Counted from the first letter of the stretch, positions 10,501 to 22,419 are shown. The stretch: 41,265 nt of DNA from Peribolospora baueri (GCA_029717555.1 JAMDHS010000129.1:1-41265), one strand, 5' to 3'. Notes: a model not told the origin generated them from the letters alone. Translations and numbers: made by a program.

Positions 10501-12007
10501 GCTGCTTACTGGCATCCTCGGTTTCAGCAATGACCTAAAGGTTGTGCCCAAGTTGATCACGGCCGAGGCCGACAGCGGTATCGTCGCCGGCGACGATGAG
10601 GCAGACCTGGTGGCGACCGATGCTCCTGAGGCGATGAGCGGACACGGGGCGGGGGAGCGAGGCACGAATGTGCGATTGCTCAATGTCAGCAACCGCGGCA
10701 ACGTCAATTGGGACAAACGATCGGACGCTGCCCTCGCCACGATTCAGGCCTGTGCACGGACGATCGTAGCGCTCGTCTTCGCCGTGAGCGGGGCCATCGG
10801 CAGCTTGCCGGAGCTTGAGAATGTCTCTTCGACAAACGACACCGCCGCCCCGCCTTCAGATAACGGCCTTGCGGAAGTGAACCACAAGCGACTACGTACA
10901 GGGAAGCGCACGCAAGGAGAAGGACGGAAGCAGGGACAAGAACAAGAGCAGGGGCAAGATCAAGAGCAAGGCGCGGTCTTTGTCGCTGCCACTCCGTCTA
11001 TCATCTCGTCCCCATCTCCGCGCGGATCTCTCCGTCACGCTCAATACGACCAAGTCTTTGTCTCGCTCATCGAGAAGCAGCTAGGCGTGCTTTTAGACAT
11101 TGTAGCTGCCGACGAGACCAAGCGGACGGCGTGGGATTCTCTCGCTGCTCTCTTTGCAGTCGGCGGCGTTGAGGCCCTTTATGCTAGACCTGGTGATGTG
11201 GTGAAGGGCAGCAATATCAACAGCAAGGCTTCCGACAGCGACCGAGAGGATGAAGGACAACCAACGTGGAACCCCTCCAGGCTGCTCGTGGACGACTTCT
11301 TAAGCGGCCGGATCGCATCGATGGATGTCCTAGGCGATCACGATGGCCTGGACAATGCTGCGTTGAGTGCTGCGGAAGCGAGCGTCCGAGCGGAGGAGAT
11401 TGAGCGATGGGATCCAGAGTGGGTGAGAGTGAATGCAGACAGGGTGTTGGGACTGGTGGTGCGGGCAATCAAGGGTGTGAGGGGTCTGTGCGACGACGAT
11501 GGGAAGACGAAATGGGTGCGGGAGGCGAGAAGGGGCTCCAAGGTCTTGCCCGTTCCTCTTTCAAGATTGTGGCGTGGGGTGCTGAAGACATTGGCCTCGT
11601 CGGAAGGCCAAGAGGAGAAGGACAAGGCCAAGTGCGATGCGCAGCTCGCCTCGCGGATCGTTGCCTTCCTCCTCCACTTCCTTTCGCCTTCCTCCGAACC
11701 TCTCCTCCCACCTTCCGTCTCGCATCTCCAGCCCGAGTTGCTCGTCCGATTCGGTCTCGTCTTCGAGCTGTTTGACGTGGCTGCGCAGGAGCTTGGTTCG
11801 GTCGCTTTCTCTCTTCCGGCCGACTCAAGTATCCTCAGCGACGCAGAGGCAGTAGGAGGAGGCTCTGTGAGCGCGGCAACATACCTTGCCGTGCGCCTTC
11901 TTCGCGACAACCCGAATTCAGCAGATGGAGAAGTGCACGCGGATGTGAGGGAGGCTCGGTTTGCGCTCATGGAAAAGGTATCGAGGATGGCGGTGTGCGG
12001 GTGTTGA
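7568..12007 (+). CDS. RIF1: Rif1 homologue (telomere/replication-timing factor)
   Basis: Three exons: 7568-9230, 9332-9993 and 10079-12007, giving 1417 residues. Rif1 binds telomeres and origins, recruits protein phosphatase 1 (PP1) to oppose DDK at replication origins, and acts at DNA ends. The N-terminal 400 residues are disordered and contain likely PP1-docking motifs: KAVVF (64-68), HVSF (85-88) and GILK (183-186). From about residue 400 (DVEQAYDVLLAKF) an alpha-helical repeat region begins. The Rif1 N-terminal signature spans the first junction: MDVAHAAIKWLGLVF before it, then DLSSLLSELLLIPY and NPKKTYGMAIWALQ after it. Later segments such as SVRTLVHLAWNHAIYAF also fit fungal Rif1. A Gln/Glu-rich stretch near 10925-10980 is low complexity. 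The frame is open upstream to 7265, but the ATG at 7568 follows the pyrimidine-rich leader and has a good context. The C-terminus was not matched to a known Rif1 domain. Confidence 0.8.
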
Positions 12008-12497
12008 GGGGCATGGGCGGTCATACGAAAGCGACACAAGCTAGGACCGTCCGCCTTTCGGCTTGTGCACACGGAGCCTTCTTATGAGGTCTCCGAGGCA
12101 GATGTGGATATTAAACGGCCTGGGCAGGGAGGAGGACATGAACAAATCGTAAGGAATCAATGGGTGTAGATCTATTTCTCTCTTCTCGGCATGCTTTTTT
12201 CTCGCCTCTCTTGTGTACATTCAAAGATTGTATGAAGACTTTTTTATACGCTTCAGCGGTCTGACGCAGGATGGAAGCCAGCATTCGCTGAAATGACGAA
12301 ACCTGAGAGAAGAACGGACGGAGCACACATGCAAAAGTATGAATGGTTTGTCCTAAGCATGTCATAAAATACATGATCGGTCTGAAAGCGAGTGCCGGAT
12401 GAACGCGGTGGTCGAGCGGACGTCGACGGGCAAGCGGGGAACCGCTCGCCGCCGAACCGATGCTTTCGCCGCACGAATGGCATCGGCCTACCAATTT
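12008..12497. other. convergent intergenic region RIF1/UTP4
   Basis: This 490-nt stretch between the stop codons of two convergent genes is AT-richer than its surroundings and contains both 3' ends. No gene, RNA or mobile element was recognised; a 127-codon frame on the minus strand (12111-12494) has no family motifs. Confidence 0.55.
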
Positions 12498-15400
12498 TTA
12501 AGTGCCGTACTTGCCTCCCTCGTAGAAAGCGGGAGGGAGGTGTCTCGTCAGAGCGAAGAAGGGTCTTTCTACGACGATCAACTCATCCCTCCCGACGCCG
12601 CCGCCGCCAGTGACAGAAGCGGTGGCGGGGAGGATATCGACGAGGAGCAAAGGCTGGTACTTGAACGTGAGCCGGACGGCCATGTCCACCTCTACGTCCA
12701 CGACCGAACCGTCCTCCATGACGGTGACCGATGAGCCCGTGTCGTCCGCGTCCGTGGCGAGCGAGGACGATCGAGAGACGGTGGTGAGCGAAGAAGACTC
12801 GCGGCGTCTCTTGCCGCTGCGTCGCTTCCTGCTGCCTCCACCTCCCACACTGGCCAATCCCAAGGCCTCGCTGACGGGCGTCTCGAAGCGCACACTGCAC
12901 ATCCAAGTGGGACCCCAGAGGATCATGGCGTCCCCTGCCTGATCGGCTGTCGGCTTCGGCGTCGGTGTAGGACCGCCGGAAGGACGAGCAGACGATGCGG
13001 GCACCCAGACGATTCCGACGAGGCCCTCTCGCACGCTTTCGAGACGCCGTTTCACACATTCGCTCGTGCGCCGGATCCAGGATTCGGAGCCGGCTGCGGA
13101 AGAGGAAGAGCGGGCTGCTTCGAGATCATAAATCTGCACCGTGTTCGTCGGAAGACCGAGCGTAAGAAGTTGGGGGAAGGCAGGGTGGAAGGCGAGCGTA
13201 GAGGGCGGGTAAGGCGGCGACGGAAGGGTTAAGTGGTGCTGCAAGTGAGAAGGGGCGGCCCCAAGGTGAGGGAAGGAATGTATCAGCTTTTGGGTTTTCA
13301 ATCCTAACAGCCAACCGAAAGTCGGAGAGAAATATTCACCTGCAAAGAATCAAGGTTGAAGACATGCACCCGTCTTCGCAAGTCGGCCGTCGCAAGCCAC
13401 TGGCCGTCGGTACTGATGGAGGCGCAGCAAATCTGGGTGACCACCTCTCCTTCTTCGTCATCATCTCCGTCTTCGTCCACGTCGTTCTCGTCTTCGTCTC
13501 CCTCACGCTCCGCCTTGTCCATGTCTGGAGAACCCATAGGTTCGCCATTCGCCACGATGCCATTCGGACTCTTTCTCCCAGCAATTGCTCGCGTCCCTCG
13601 TTCCGCCTGAGGCCGACGGACACTGTGGTGACCGAAAGCGCGGAGAACACGACACGTCCTACCGTTGGTCTCACTCACCGCCTCAGAAGGGGCGGTGGGC
13701 AGCTCAACTATGAGCACGTATGCCGTGGCGGTCAAACAGAGAACGAGGCGGGCGGAGTCGAGAGAGAAGGTCAAGCAACTCGAGCCGGTCGATTTGGTCG
13801 CCGCGGAAAGGACGGCGGAAAAGGACTTGAGCCTGCGAGGTTTGAGACGTCCGCCCATCGCGACGTCCTCGTCGACTCGGTAAAGTTTGGTCTCGTACTG
13901 GTCGGAGACGGCGAGCCAACGGCCGTCGGGGGAGATGGCCGTGGCGGTAATATTCGTTCGCGTCTGTCGACCGAAAAAAAAAAGAACAAAAGCACTCGTC
14001 AGGATGACCAAGACCAAACCTCACAAATGTGCGCCGTTTACTCGCTCACCTTCAGCTCCATATCCAGAAGCTTGCTCCAGCCCGTGGCCTCATCCGAAAG
14101 AGCTCCGTTCGAAGCGCCGTGCAGCAACCTGTCCCCTGCGTTCTGGTCCTCGACCCTCCAAATGCCAATTCCGCTGTCCCTCCTGACCACTACCCACCGC
14201 TTCGCCTTGCACAGGTCCACTACTTTGGCGCTCCCTCTCGCCGAAGATGGGACGAAGGGAACTCTCCGCTGCACGGTGTCTGCGAACGCCGTCAGCGGTG
14301 TCGACGAGATCGGATTGTGGGCCTTGAGGGAAATGGAGGAAGGCGAGGAGGCAGGACAGAGGACGAGGCTCATGTCGAGTCCGCCGGATATCAGGACGGG
14401 TAGACGCGAGGGGAGAGAGAACAGTGTCCTCTCGCCTGCTGGGACATTTCGTCGAACGGCAGCGTCGAAAAGGCTGAAGGGTGGGTCCATGACGAGCGCG
14501 CGGACATCGTGAGAGTGCAGCCGCCTCGACGCGCTCACGATCCACTTTTCCTTTCCCACAATGCCTTTGGAGGAAGCAACGTCGTTCGTCGCTACGGCTT
14601 TGGCGGCGTTCCTGCCGACGAGAGCGAACTCTACCGTCTTTTGGTCCACGCCGCTCGAGTAGACGCTTCGCCCGTCACTGCCGACGGTCAAGCAGAGCAC
14701 ATCTGCAGCATGAACTGGAAAGCTTTGCAAAAGCGTGCCGGTGAGAGCATCCCAGAACTTGACGTGCCCTAAAGAATCGCCGGTGACCATAGTGCCGTCG
14801 CCTAGCACGCTGCACGCCCATACCAGCGTCGCCTCGTTACGCAGCTTGTCCACCGTCAGTCGCTCCACCACGCGGCCCGTATGGACGTCCCACTGTCGCG
14901 CGGATGAGTCGGCACAGCCGCCCAAAATGAAAGTATCTTCCCATTTGTCGTCCTCGTCCTCTTCATCCGCAGACGAGTCGGACTCATCGCTATCGGTCCG
15001 CATCCGAGAAGTGACGGGTACGTTGTGTGACCCCGCCTTGAGAAGCCTGGGAGGACCCCAAGAGAGGGAAAGGACCCGCGAGTTCACCCGATCGAGCCGG
15101 CCGAGGTGGTGCAAGTCTCCACCCTCAAGGGAGAGCAAGCGTACGTGACCATCTTCGCAGCCGATGGCGAGCGTCGTGGAAAGCGGGGAAGGGGAGATCG
15201 CCCAGATCGCGCCACCTAGGGAACCGATTGTTCGCTAGAGTGAGGTAGAGAAAGCGGAGAGAAAAGGGGTGCAAGTGAGGCTCTATTCAGAGATGGCTCT
15301 TCTCTCGCTCGGGCCAACCAATCCGCTCGACTCACCTTGATCGTGCCTCTCTCCATGTCCCATTCAAAGAGCTCACTACCGCCCCCTGAGCTGAAGAGCC

Positions 15401-16006
15401 TCAACATACCTGGCTCGGCGTCGGACCAAGTGAACGCGAGAGAGTCTACTTTGGAGGGGTGCGGAGCAGGAAAAGTCTGTTCAAAAGTGGGGAAAAGAAA
15501 CGTACGTGTGTGAGAGGGTGGCAATGTATAATCGAGGCGGACAGCAAAGCGGTCCAGCATCGACTGCTAAATTTTTCAACCGCGCTGCCACTCACCCTCT
15601 CTACCATCCAACCTTTCGGCAGGGCGCCTCCCTTTCTCGCAAATGCTGCGACGCCTCCGTCTCCGTTCAGCGAGGCGCGCTCATCGCCTCCGTCGACCCA
15701 GACGCAGATGTCGATGTTGCCATTGTCCCTGCCTACGGCCAAAATGGGCCGATGTCGAGCGAGGGCCTGCGCATCCGTGTCTGATTTGAGGGAGGCATGG
15801 ACGTTATGCGAGCGGGAGGCGAGGCGGGCGGCGGAGGAGATGGCGAACGGGGAGCTGGAGGGAGAAGGAGGGAGGGCGAGAGCAGTGATAGGAGATGGCA
15901 TGTAGTCTACGAATCGGACTCGGTGCAAAGGAATGGTGGGCGCCGGGCCGCCGAGAGAGGACACGGAGGGGGTGGAGGAGTGCGAGTGGGGGAGGGAGAC
16001 GGGCAT
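12498..16006 (-). CDS. UTP4: Utp4/Cirhin, WD40 subunit of the SSU processome (t-UTP)
   Basis: Five exons on the minus strand: 16006-15596, 15476-15336, 15234-14050, 13963-13340 and 13238-12498, giving 1033 residues. Utp4 is a nucleolar tandem WD40 protein of the t-UTP/UtpA subcomplex that binds pre-rRNA early in 18S maturation. Family landmarks are the N-terminal LHRVRFVDYMPSPITALAL (human HRVRFFNYVPSGI), GGAIWAISPSPLSTTLAIGC, CEDGHVRLL, SRVLSLSWG, TGDSLGHVKFWDALTGTLLQ, SHDVRALV, NITATAISPDGRWLAVSD, and the diagnostic end VVERPFFALTRHLPPAFY. Budding yeast Utp4 has 776 residues; the extra length here comes from low-complexity inserts, including an Asp/Glu-rich loop (about 13440-13510) and Ser/Gly-rich segments. 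Exon 3 is taken to start at 15234 (after CTCTAG) because that restores RTIGSLGGAIW in frame. The junction reads phase 0 at every intron. Confidence 0.9.
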
Positions 16007-17409
16007 GGTGAGAGCTGTGAACAGATCGGAAACAGTTTGGCGTGCGAGTTGTGGACGTTCCTAGGCGCAACAGTCGTTGGCGGCGCTCGGGGACAAAGAG
16101 AAAAAGAGAAAGGCGAAGGCAGGATGAGAATGAAGGAGAAGAGGTCGCCTGCAGTCCGCCTCGCCGTCGTTGTCCTTGTCGTCGAAGCTCGCCTTAGTCC
16201 TTTTTCCTTCCTCGTCTGCCGTCTGAGCTCTGATGAGCAAGTTTCCTTGTGCTGTCATTGCCGCAGCTTTTGAAAGATGGCACGGACGCCGCAGTTGGCT
16301 GAATTTCGCACGAGGGTCGATCACCGGTCTCGTGAGTGACCTGCCTGGCCATGCCTGGGAAGAGTCACAACGCACATAGCGAGAGCAGTCAAGTGCATGT
16401 ATCGCCAGCCAGCATCCTTTCAGCGTCCCTTGTCACGTCAAAGCGGCTATTCTCGGAAGACTTTGTGGTCATACAAGCTTTAGCTAGCCTGGATGGGCAG
16501 CCTGATGACAAGGAGGGGGAAAATGAAACATAGTCAAACAGCACGTACAACTGTCTTTACTGACATAGATGGGCATGATCTGAGGTCAGCTTGAGCATAT
16601 GCGACCGACGGTGCGGGTAATGATCGACGGCACGGCTAATTATCGAGGCTGGTAGAAGACGGGCTAGGAATGGGGCAATGGATTAGAGATGAGGGACGAG
16701 AGCAAGGGAGGGAGGGGAGGCAGGACGGACCGACGAGGGGGCGGTGGTGACGGACAGTGATGGAGAACTCACAGACCAGTAAGTAACTCTTTTTTTATCA
16801 GCAAGACAGTTTTCCTGGGGCCATGGAAGATCCGCTTCGCCAGGCGGCGGATCGCCGAACGTACGCCACCACGATGGCCTGGAAGAAGGGAAGAAGAAAA
16901 GATGGAAAGGGGCCGGAGCTGGACTCCGATCTCCCACAGCAGGCGTGATAATCAGATCTCACCACGACTGTAGGTGATCATGTCCTGTGAACCTTTGCGT
17001 GTAGTGAAGTGAGAGGCTAAGCGCGCAAGGAGTCTTGTCTCGTTCAGCCAAAGAAAGATGCTGGGGGAAAGCGGCAGAGCTTGAGGCAGTGGTCCTGGGC
17101 GGAAAAGGTAATACAAGTAGGAGCGATGAGTGTTCGCCATGGCGACAAGGCGGGTAAGACTGTCGACTTGAAGTCTTCTCAGCGGCCGATGTGGGCTTCG
17201 AGCAACAGGACCTGCAGCCAAAACGAGGGCTAGAATGAGCGATGGAGGGACAGCAGGACAGCGCGCGAGAAGTGCGTCAGAAGAAGTGCGCCAGGACGTG
17301 CACTCGCACTCGCGGGCTTGGTCGCTCGCCAATGGTGGACGGAGCCTTGTACAGATCATTTCCCCTTCCTTCGCCTCGCCTTTTCCAACAGGGACAAGGA
17401 TGCTTCATG

Positions 17410-17446
17410 GTCGGGCCCACATTCAGGCCCCACATTCAGGCCCGAC
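17410..17446. repeat. paired direct repeat inside an 8-bp inverted repeat
   Basis: The 15-mer CCCACATTCAGGCCC occurs at 17416-17430 and again at 17429-17443, a 13-nt step. The pair is bracketed by GTCGGGCC (17410-17417) and its exact reverse complement GGCCCGAC (17439-17446). It lies about 140 nt upstream of the TATA-like element of the Uds1-type gene, so a regulator-binding site is conceivable; no known site is recognised. Confidence 0.7.
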
Positions 17447-17585
17447 AATCGACGACATAAGTCTAAATCACGCGTGATCACGTGCGGCACCGACCGACCG
17501 TGCAGGGTCGCTGGAGACCACGAGGAGAAAGAGAAACAGCAGCAAAAGGAATGGAGTGCCAGCCATCGACGAGGAGGCGGACTGG

Positions 17586-17598
17586 TATATAATAAAAA
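17586..17598 (+). promoter_or_regulatory. TATA-like element
   Basis: TATATAATAAAAA stands out in a GC-rich setting. It lies 76 nt upstream of the ATG at 17662 and 140 nt upstream of the ATG at 17726, a sensible distance for the promoter of the Uds1-type gene. Confidence 0.5.
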
Positions 17599-17725
17599 TT
17601 TCAAAGCCGAAGGTTCTATCGTACGGTGGCGCAGTTGGACTAGTTACTTAACCAACGAACGATGCGCCCGCCTCCAGCGCCGCCTAAGACAACACCACCA
17701 CCACCTCGACCCGTCCGGCGGCGAC

Positions 17726-20700
17726 ATGCTTCCGCACCGCAGCCGCCGGCTCGACGCAAGCGGCGCTCGCTCACCACGTTCTCACCAAACTCCTCCATCA
17801 CCATCACCGCCCGCCGCCCTTCACCATCCTTCGCCTCCCTCCACCCTTATGATCGCCCCTCCCATGGCCAGCCCAGGCTGCCCTCCAGCCCCGCTCCCGG
17901 CCTCCGCGCCCTACCGCCGGCGGTCGAGCGGGGCGGCGAGGAGGATAAGGGCCAGCGCCAGTAAGGCAAGCACGACCTCGAGCTCCCGCACGAGCACGGG
18001 CAAGGGTCTTGCTGATCTTGACGCGCTCTTGTCCCAAGAGCTCGGCTTCATCGACTCTCCCGTCACCATAGTCGAGTCCCCTTCCTCGCCCATTTCTCCC
18101 GGCTTTCCTCGCGCGCCGCCAAAGCTCGCCGTGGAACGCTTGGACGGCACCGCCGTCGTCCCGGCAGGCGCGATGCTGAGAGAGGAGGACGGCGTCGCGA
18201 GCCCCGTTCGGCAGCCCACGGCCGATGATATGATCCTCGGTCTCTTGGCTAGCCAGGCCAGCCTGGATGCCACCAAGGAGGGATGGACGATGATGGGCTT
18301 CGAGGAGGTGGAGGAGAGCAAGAAGGTCAGTGGACCGGCCAACGGCCATTCCTTTATTCCCTTTTTCTTTTCCTCTCTCTACCTCTTGTATTGGACCACT
18401 CCCGCTGACAATGCCACTTCCCCTCTCTTGCAGGAGCTACAACACCTCGCGACCCGTATTTCTGCTCTGACGCATAAGCTCTCCCTTGAGATCAAGATCC
18501 GTGACGCCGCCTTGTCCCTGCACAAGGCCAGCGCCCGGTCCGCCACCTCCACCTCCTTCCCACCCATTGGCAGCGTCCCTCCCACCCCTTCGTCCTTCGG
18601 ATTCCCGAACCTCGCTATACCACTTTCGCCTGCCTCCCCGAGCCCCGCGGCGTCTCTCCCCTCCCCGCTCCTACCCCCGGACCCGCAACATCAAGCTGAG
18701 CTTGAGTCGGCGACGAGGAAGATCGAGGCGGTGCGCGTAGAGCTATACCGCCTCGTCCAGCGAGAGGCGTCGGTGCGACGCAAGCTGCTCGAGCATAACG
18801 CCGCCGCGCTGGCGGCGAGGGTGAGCCGGTTGGAGGAGGACGGCGCAGAAGGGAGCGGCAGGACGAGGAGGGGAAGCGACGGGAGCGCGGACACGTCGAC
18901 GATTGCGACGAGCGTCAGCTCCGTGGGCTACAACAAGCGCTTTGAAGGACCCCACCTTTTTGCGGATGCTTCCTCGTCGCCAGCAGCCAAAGTCGCCGCC
19001 GCCGGGAGCGGTAGCGTGATGGCCCACGTCGCCAGCTTGGAAGCGCAAGTGCACGAGCTCGAGTCCGTTTCGGAGGGCCTTCGAAACGAGCTGGACGACG
19101 CTCGCGCCGAGGCAGAGCAGTTGGAGGAGGAGCTATCCTCTGCTCGTCAGGCGAGCCGCGCCATGGAGAAGGCACACGCCGCTCTGCGAGACGCACGTGC
19201 CCGCGCTGAGACGCTGGAGAATGCTTTGGCGGAGGAGCGGAGACGGGTAGAAGAGGAGCTCGATGGCCGACATAAGCATTTCGAGGCGGCCGAGCTGAGG
19301 GCCCGCCAGGAGGCGGACGAGCTTCGGGAGCAGATGCGTCGCTCGGCCGAGGAGCGCGAGGATACCTTCCGCGAGATGGAGGTCCGCCTCGGCGAGTTGG
19401 CTCGCGAGGCGGACATCGCAAAGGCGCGATTATTGGAGGGGGAACAGGAAGTCGCTTTGGCTAGGGAGCAAAACACCGCCGTGGAGCGCCGGGTGAGAGC
19501 CGCCGAGGAGAGACTGAAGGAGAGCGTGAAGAGATGCGCAAAGCTGCTGGGCAAGGACGACGGGAGGGAGGAGATGGAGCTCATGCTGGAGCGCATCAAG
19601 CTGGGTCAGGCGAGGGAGCGTAACCGGGACGACCTTGGCCGGGACTTTGCCGACCTGATGACCTCGATGGAAGAGCACTTGGCCGACATCGAACACGAGA
19701 TCCTGACCTTCCGCCAGCGAGATTGGCTCAGCGAGGAGGGCGAGGGAGGCAAGGATGGCGACGTCGCCGCCGTTCTCAAGGCGGAGAGGAACGGGTCGGC
19801 CGGCCCGGAGACGACCTCGGACGCTGCCTTAGAGCGCGTGCAGGAGGCGGAGAAGGAGTTGAAGGAGAGCAGGAGAGCATTGGCGGAGCTTCGCAAGCTG
19901 GTTCCTAACCTTCCTCGCGGACTCACCGAAGGGACACGGCTAGCGTTGAAAATGGCCGTCGAGTCCGAGGGCGAGCCGGGCACGGTTGTGTCTTCAGAGG
20001 GTATGGAGGATGAAGAGGGTGCGCGGAGCGATTTGGAAAAGAAGGAGAAGGAGTGGGAGGAGAACGCGAAGGGATGGAGAGAGAAGGAGACGAAGCTGTG
20101 AGTCACCCCGTTTCCCGGCACGACGCGCGCTTGCTTTAGTCGTCCATACTTATTCTCTCCCCTCTTTTTTCGTTGGCGACCTCCAGTAACGAGGAACTCT
20201 CCGAGATGAAGGAAAAAATTGAACTCATCCGCGGGGAGAAGCGAAGGCTGGAGGTCCAACTGTCTACAACAACGGGTCTCGGCACGAACAATAGCCATCA
20301 CCATCTCCGAGGGACCTCTACTTCGTCATCCCACCTCTCCCCTCTCCCCTCTCCCGTCAACCCCAGTTTCTCTCTCGGCGGCTCTCCGCGCAGTATCACC
20401 CTTGGAATGGACAGCAACGCCCTAGCTGCAAGGGTGCGAGAATTGGAGAGAGAGCTCCGCAACGTCGCTTCGATGCGCGCCAAAGCTTCAAGAGCTGCTG
20501 AACTAGAGGCGGAACTGGAGGAGATGAAGCAAGACCTCGCGGACGCGCAGGACGAGCTGGACGAGATCAAGGGCAAGGAGCAAAAACAGCGAATCCAGTT
20601 GTTGTGAGTGTTCTCCTTCTGCCCTCTTGTTTTGCCCCGGCTTTGTTCGCTCTCGACGATCTACTCTTCTGCCTTATTTCGCTGGGCGACATTGACGTAC

Positions 20701-20835
20701 CATTTTCCCATTCCCTTTGTTTTTGGACACAGGGACGAAATGAACCAGTTGCAGCAGGATCTTGCCACCGCGCGGGCCCAATTGCGACAGGGGCAGCGCA
20801 GGAATAAGGCGGGCCCCAACGCCGCGGACAATTGA
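17726..20835 (+). CDS. Uds1-domain coiled-coil protein (up-regulated during septation family)
   Basis: Four exons: 17726-18325, 18434-20097, 20187-20603 and 20733-20835, giving 927 residues. The family signature crosses the first junction: DDMILGLLASQASLDA and MMGFEEVEESKK (about 166-200), then ELQHLATRISALTHKL and IRDAALSLHKAS. This is the Up-regulated During Septation (Uds1) domain of fungi, associated in fission yeast with cell division. The downstream two thirds are long Ala/Glu/Arg coiled coils (for example ELESVSEGLRNELDDARAEA), so a dimeric rod-like protein at the cell-division machinery is likely. Intron 1 is 108 nt and in frame. The N-terminus is uncertain. The first ATG after the TATA element, at 17662, opens a proline-rich frame that differs from the Uds1 frame by one base. 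Joining them needs a weak intron, for example 17778-17871, or a sequence error. The start at 17726 is the first ATG in the main frame. Confidence 0.8.
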
Positions 20836-21311
20836 TGTTAATTTTTTTTTCCTCTTCTTCATGTTGGCCGATCGCAGCTCGCTGTCGCTATCTCAATTTT
20901 TTTCTCCCATTCTATCGTTACGAGAGCGGCTGATCCCCTCGATCGCTGCCTCTTCTGTTCGTTTTTCTCGAGTTTCCGTTTGTTTTCTTACGTATACGCA
21001 GCTTTCAGATGAGGAAGGAGTTACTACTCCTCTCAATCACTCTCCTTTGGAGGTTCCCCCCTTTTTCTCCATCTTATCGGAGGGCCGATCGTTACCCGAA
21101 CGCCCATCCCCCAGCCCTACGCTCGTTTCTTCGTATTTGTATTGGATTAGTACGGGGATGTACGTCTATCGCCGCAATGCTTGCGCATGCCCCTCGAAAG
21201 GGCTGCAAGCTAATCAAATCTATACCTTGTCCTGATCCTCGGGCTCCTTTATGATGACAGCCAGACGGGGTCATGGAAGACGAAAAGCATAGATGCCAGC
21301 GGACGCGTCCA
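20836..21311. other. convergent intergenic region
   Basis: This 476-nt stretch lies between convergent stop codons of the Uds1-type gene and the mitochondrial IF3 gene. It is T-rich in its first part, as expected for a 3' untranslated region. Nothing else was recognised. Confidence 0.55.
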
Positions 21312-22199
21312 TTAGTCCGCCTTGCTCCCGTCCTCGGCTGCTGTCATCTCTCCCTCCTCTGTCGCCTTCTTCGTATTCTGCAATCCCTGAAGCTTGATCA
21401 CGCCTGCCGAGTTTCTCTTTTGAAGCTCGCTTTCCTTCCAAGGCTTGGCGACATCGGCGAGCATCTGCTCGATCTGCCGAATCATCGCCCACCGCTCCTC
21501 CGCCATCTTTGCGTCCGCTGGCTTGGAGCGCTTCTTGGCGTTGATGTGAATCGTCACCCTGATCATCGGTCCGGCCTTGATGAAATCCTTGCGCGCCTTG
21601 GAGAGCTTGTGGCCGAGGTCATGGGCGCTGACGCCCCATGTCAGTTGGAGCTCCTTCTCCTCCGGCTCGCCATGTCGGCCCTGACCCGCAGCGGCAGCCC
21701 TCCTCTTCTCCTTCTCCTTCGCCTTGGCGGCCTTCTGCTTCTCGTACTCAGTCTTCTTGTCCAACAGCTTGCATATCGGAGCTGCCTCTGGAGAGCCCGG
21801 CGGCGCGTCCGGATCGGCAAGAGCGACCTGGATGAGCCAGTGGCGCGAGCGGTCAATTGAGGCGAGGACCTTGGACGTTGGCCTTGGCGGAAGCAGCTTG
21901 TTCGTCTCCGGGTCGACGACGCGCACCTTTCGCGCGGTGATCTCTTCGTCCCGCACGATTTGAGAAGACTGTGTGAGGGAGAGGACGCGGGCGGTGGTGG
22001 TGAACGCGGCGTGCGCCCCCGTCCATGGCTGCGAGGCGTGACATCGCGACGAGGTGGACGGTGATCGGGGCAGGGTGAGAGAGGAGAAGCAGGAGCGACA
22101 GGAAGGTCGCGGGGGCAACGTGAACGACATTGGTCGAACACAGAGAGAACCTGTGGCGAGAGCGCCCTTGACGAGCTTGCGCAATGCTGTCGAGTCCAT
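21312..22199 (-). CDS. AIM23: mitochondrial translation initiation factor IF-3
   Basis: An uninterrupted frame of 295 residues. IF3 binds the small mitoribosomal subunit, keeps it from premature joining with the large subunit and proofreads initiator tRNA pairing. The first 75 or so residues are rich in Arg, Ser and Thr and poor in acidic residues, a typical mitochondrial targeting sequence. The N-domain follows (DEEITARKVRVVDPETNKLL and APICKLLDK), then a Lys/Glu/Ala linker, then the C-domain KELQLTWGVSAHDLGHKLSK with IKAGPMIRVTIHI. A short charged tail ends the protein. The gene is divergent from the paraoxonase-like gene, with 220 nt between the start codons. The identification is firm; the yeast symbol AIM23 is used for the family. 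Confidence 0.9.
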   Translation of the reverse strand: MDSTALRKLVKGALATGSLCVRPMSFTLPPRPSCRSCFSSLTLPRSPSTSSRCHASQPWTGAHAAFTTTARVLSLTQSSQIVRDEEITARKVRVVDPETNKLLPPRPTSKVLASIDRSRHWLIQVALADPDAPPGSPEAAPICKLLDKKTEYEKQKAAKAKEKEKRRAAAAGQGRHGEPEEKELQLTWGVSAHDLGHKLSKARKDFIKAGPMIRVTIHINAKKRSKPADAKMAEERWAMIRQIEQMLADVAKPWKESELQKRNSAGVIKLQGLQNTKKATEEGEMTAAEDGSKAD

Positions 22200-22419
22200 C
22201 GTCGTTGGCGGGAGATGTTCAAGTCCAAGTCAGGTTTGGTGGGACGGGAAGATGTCGAAGGTACTGCTGCGGCTTATCCGAAGTGGGACCAGCTCGAGCC
22301 GTGATCTACACCTTATCTGGAAGGCAGTGGATAAGAAGAGGAGCAAGAAGAGAAGGAAGAAGTCGACTGACTCGACGACGAAGTGGGCTCTTCCCTTCTC
22401 CTTCTCTCGACCGCCAATA
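22200..22419. promoter_or_regulatory. divergent promoter IF3/paraoxonase-like gene
   Basis: Only 220 nt separate the two start codons, so both promoters share this segment. It contains a purine-rich run near 22330-22370 (plus strand). No specific element was identified. Confidence 0.45.

Larger units (their letters stand above)
16007..17661. promoter_or_regulatory. long divergent intergenic region UTP4/Uds1-type gene
   Basis: This 1.65-kb region separates two divergently transcribed genes and must contain both promoters. It carries a TATA-like element and a small repeat near its right end (separate entries). A minus-strand open frame at 16952-17359 contains an ATG in good context (reading MANTHRSYLYYLF), but nothing in it was recognised. 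The rest shows no supported gene. Confidence 0.5.

Noticed and set aside
16952-17359. Minus-strand 135-residue open frame with a well-placed ATG (MANTHRSYLYYLF)
   Set aside because: No family motif was recognised and chance frames of this size are common here on both strands; a possible exon continuation to about 16790 could not be supported.
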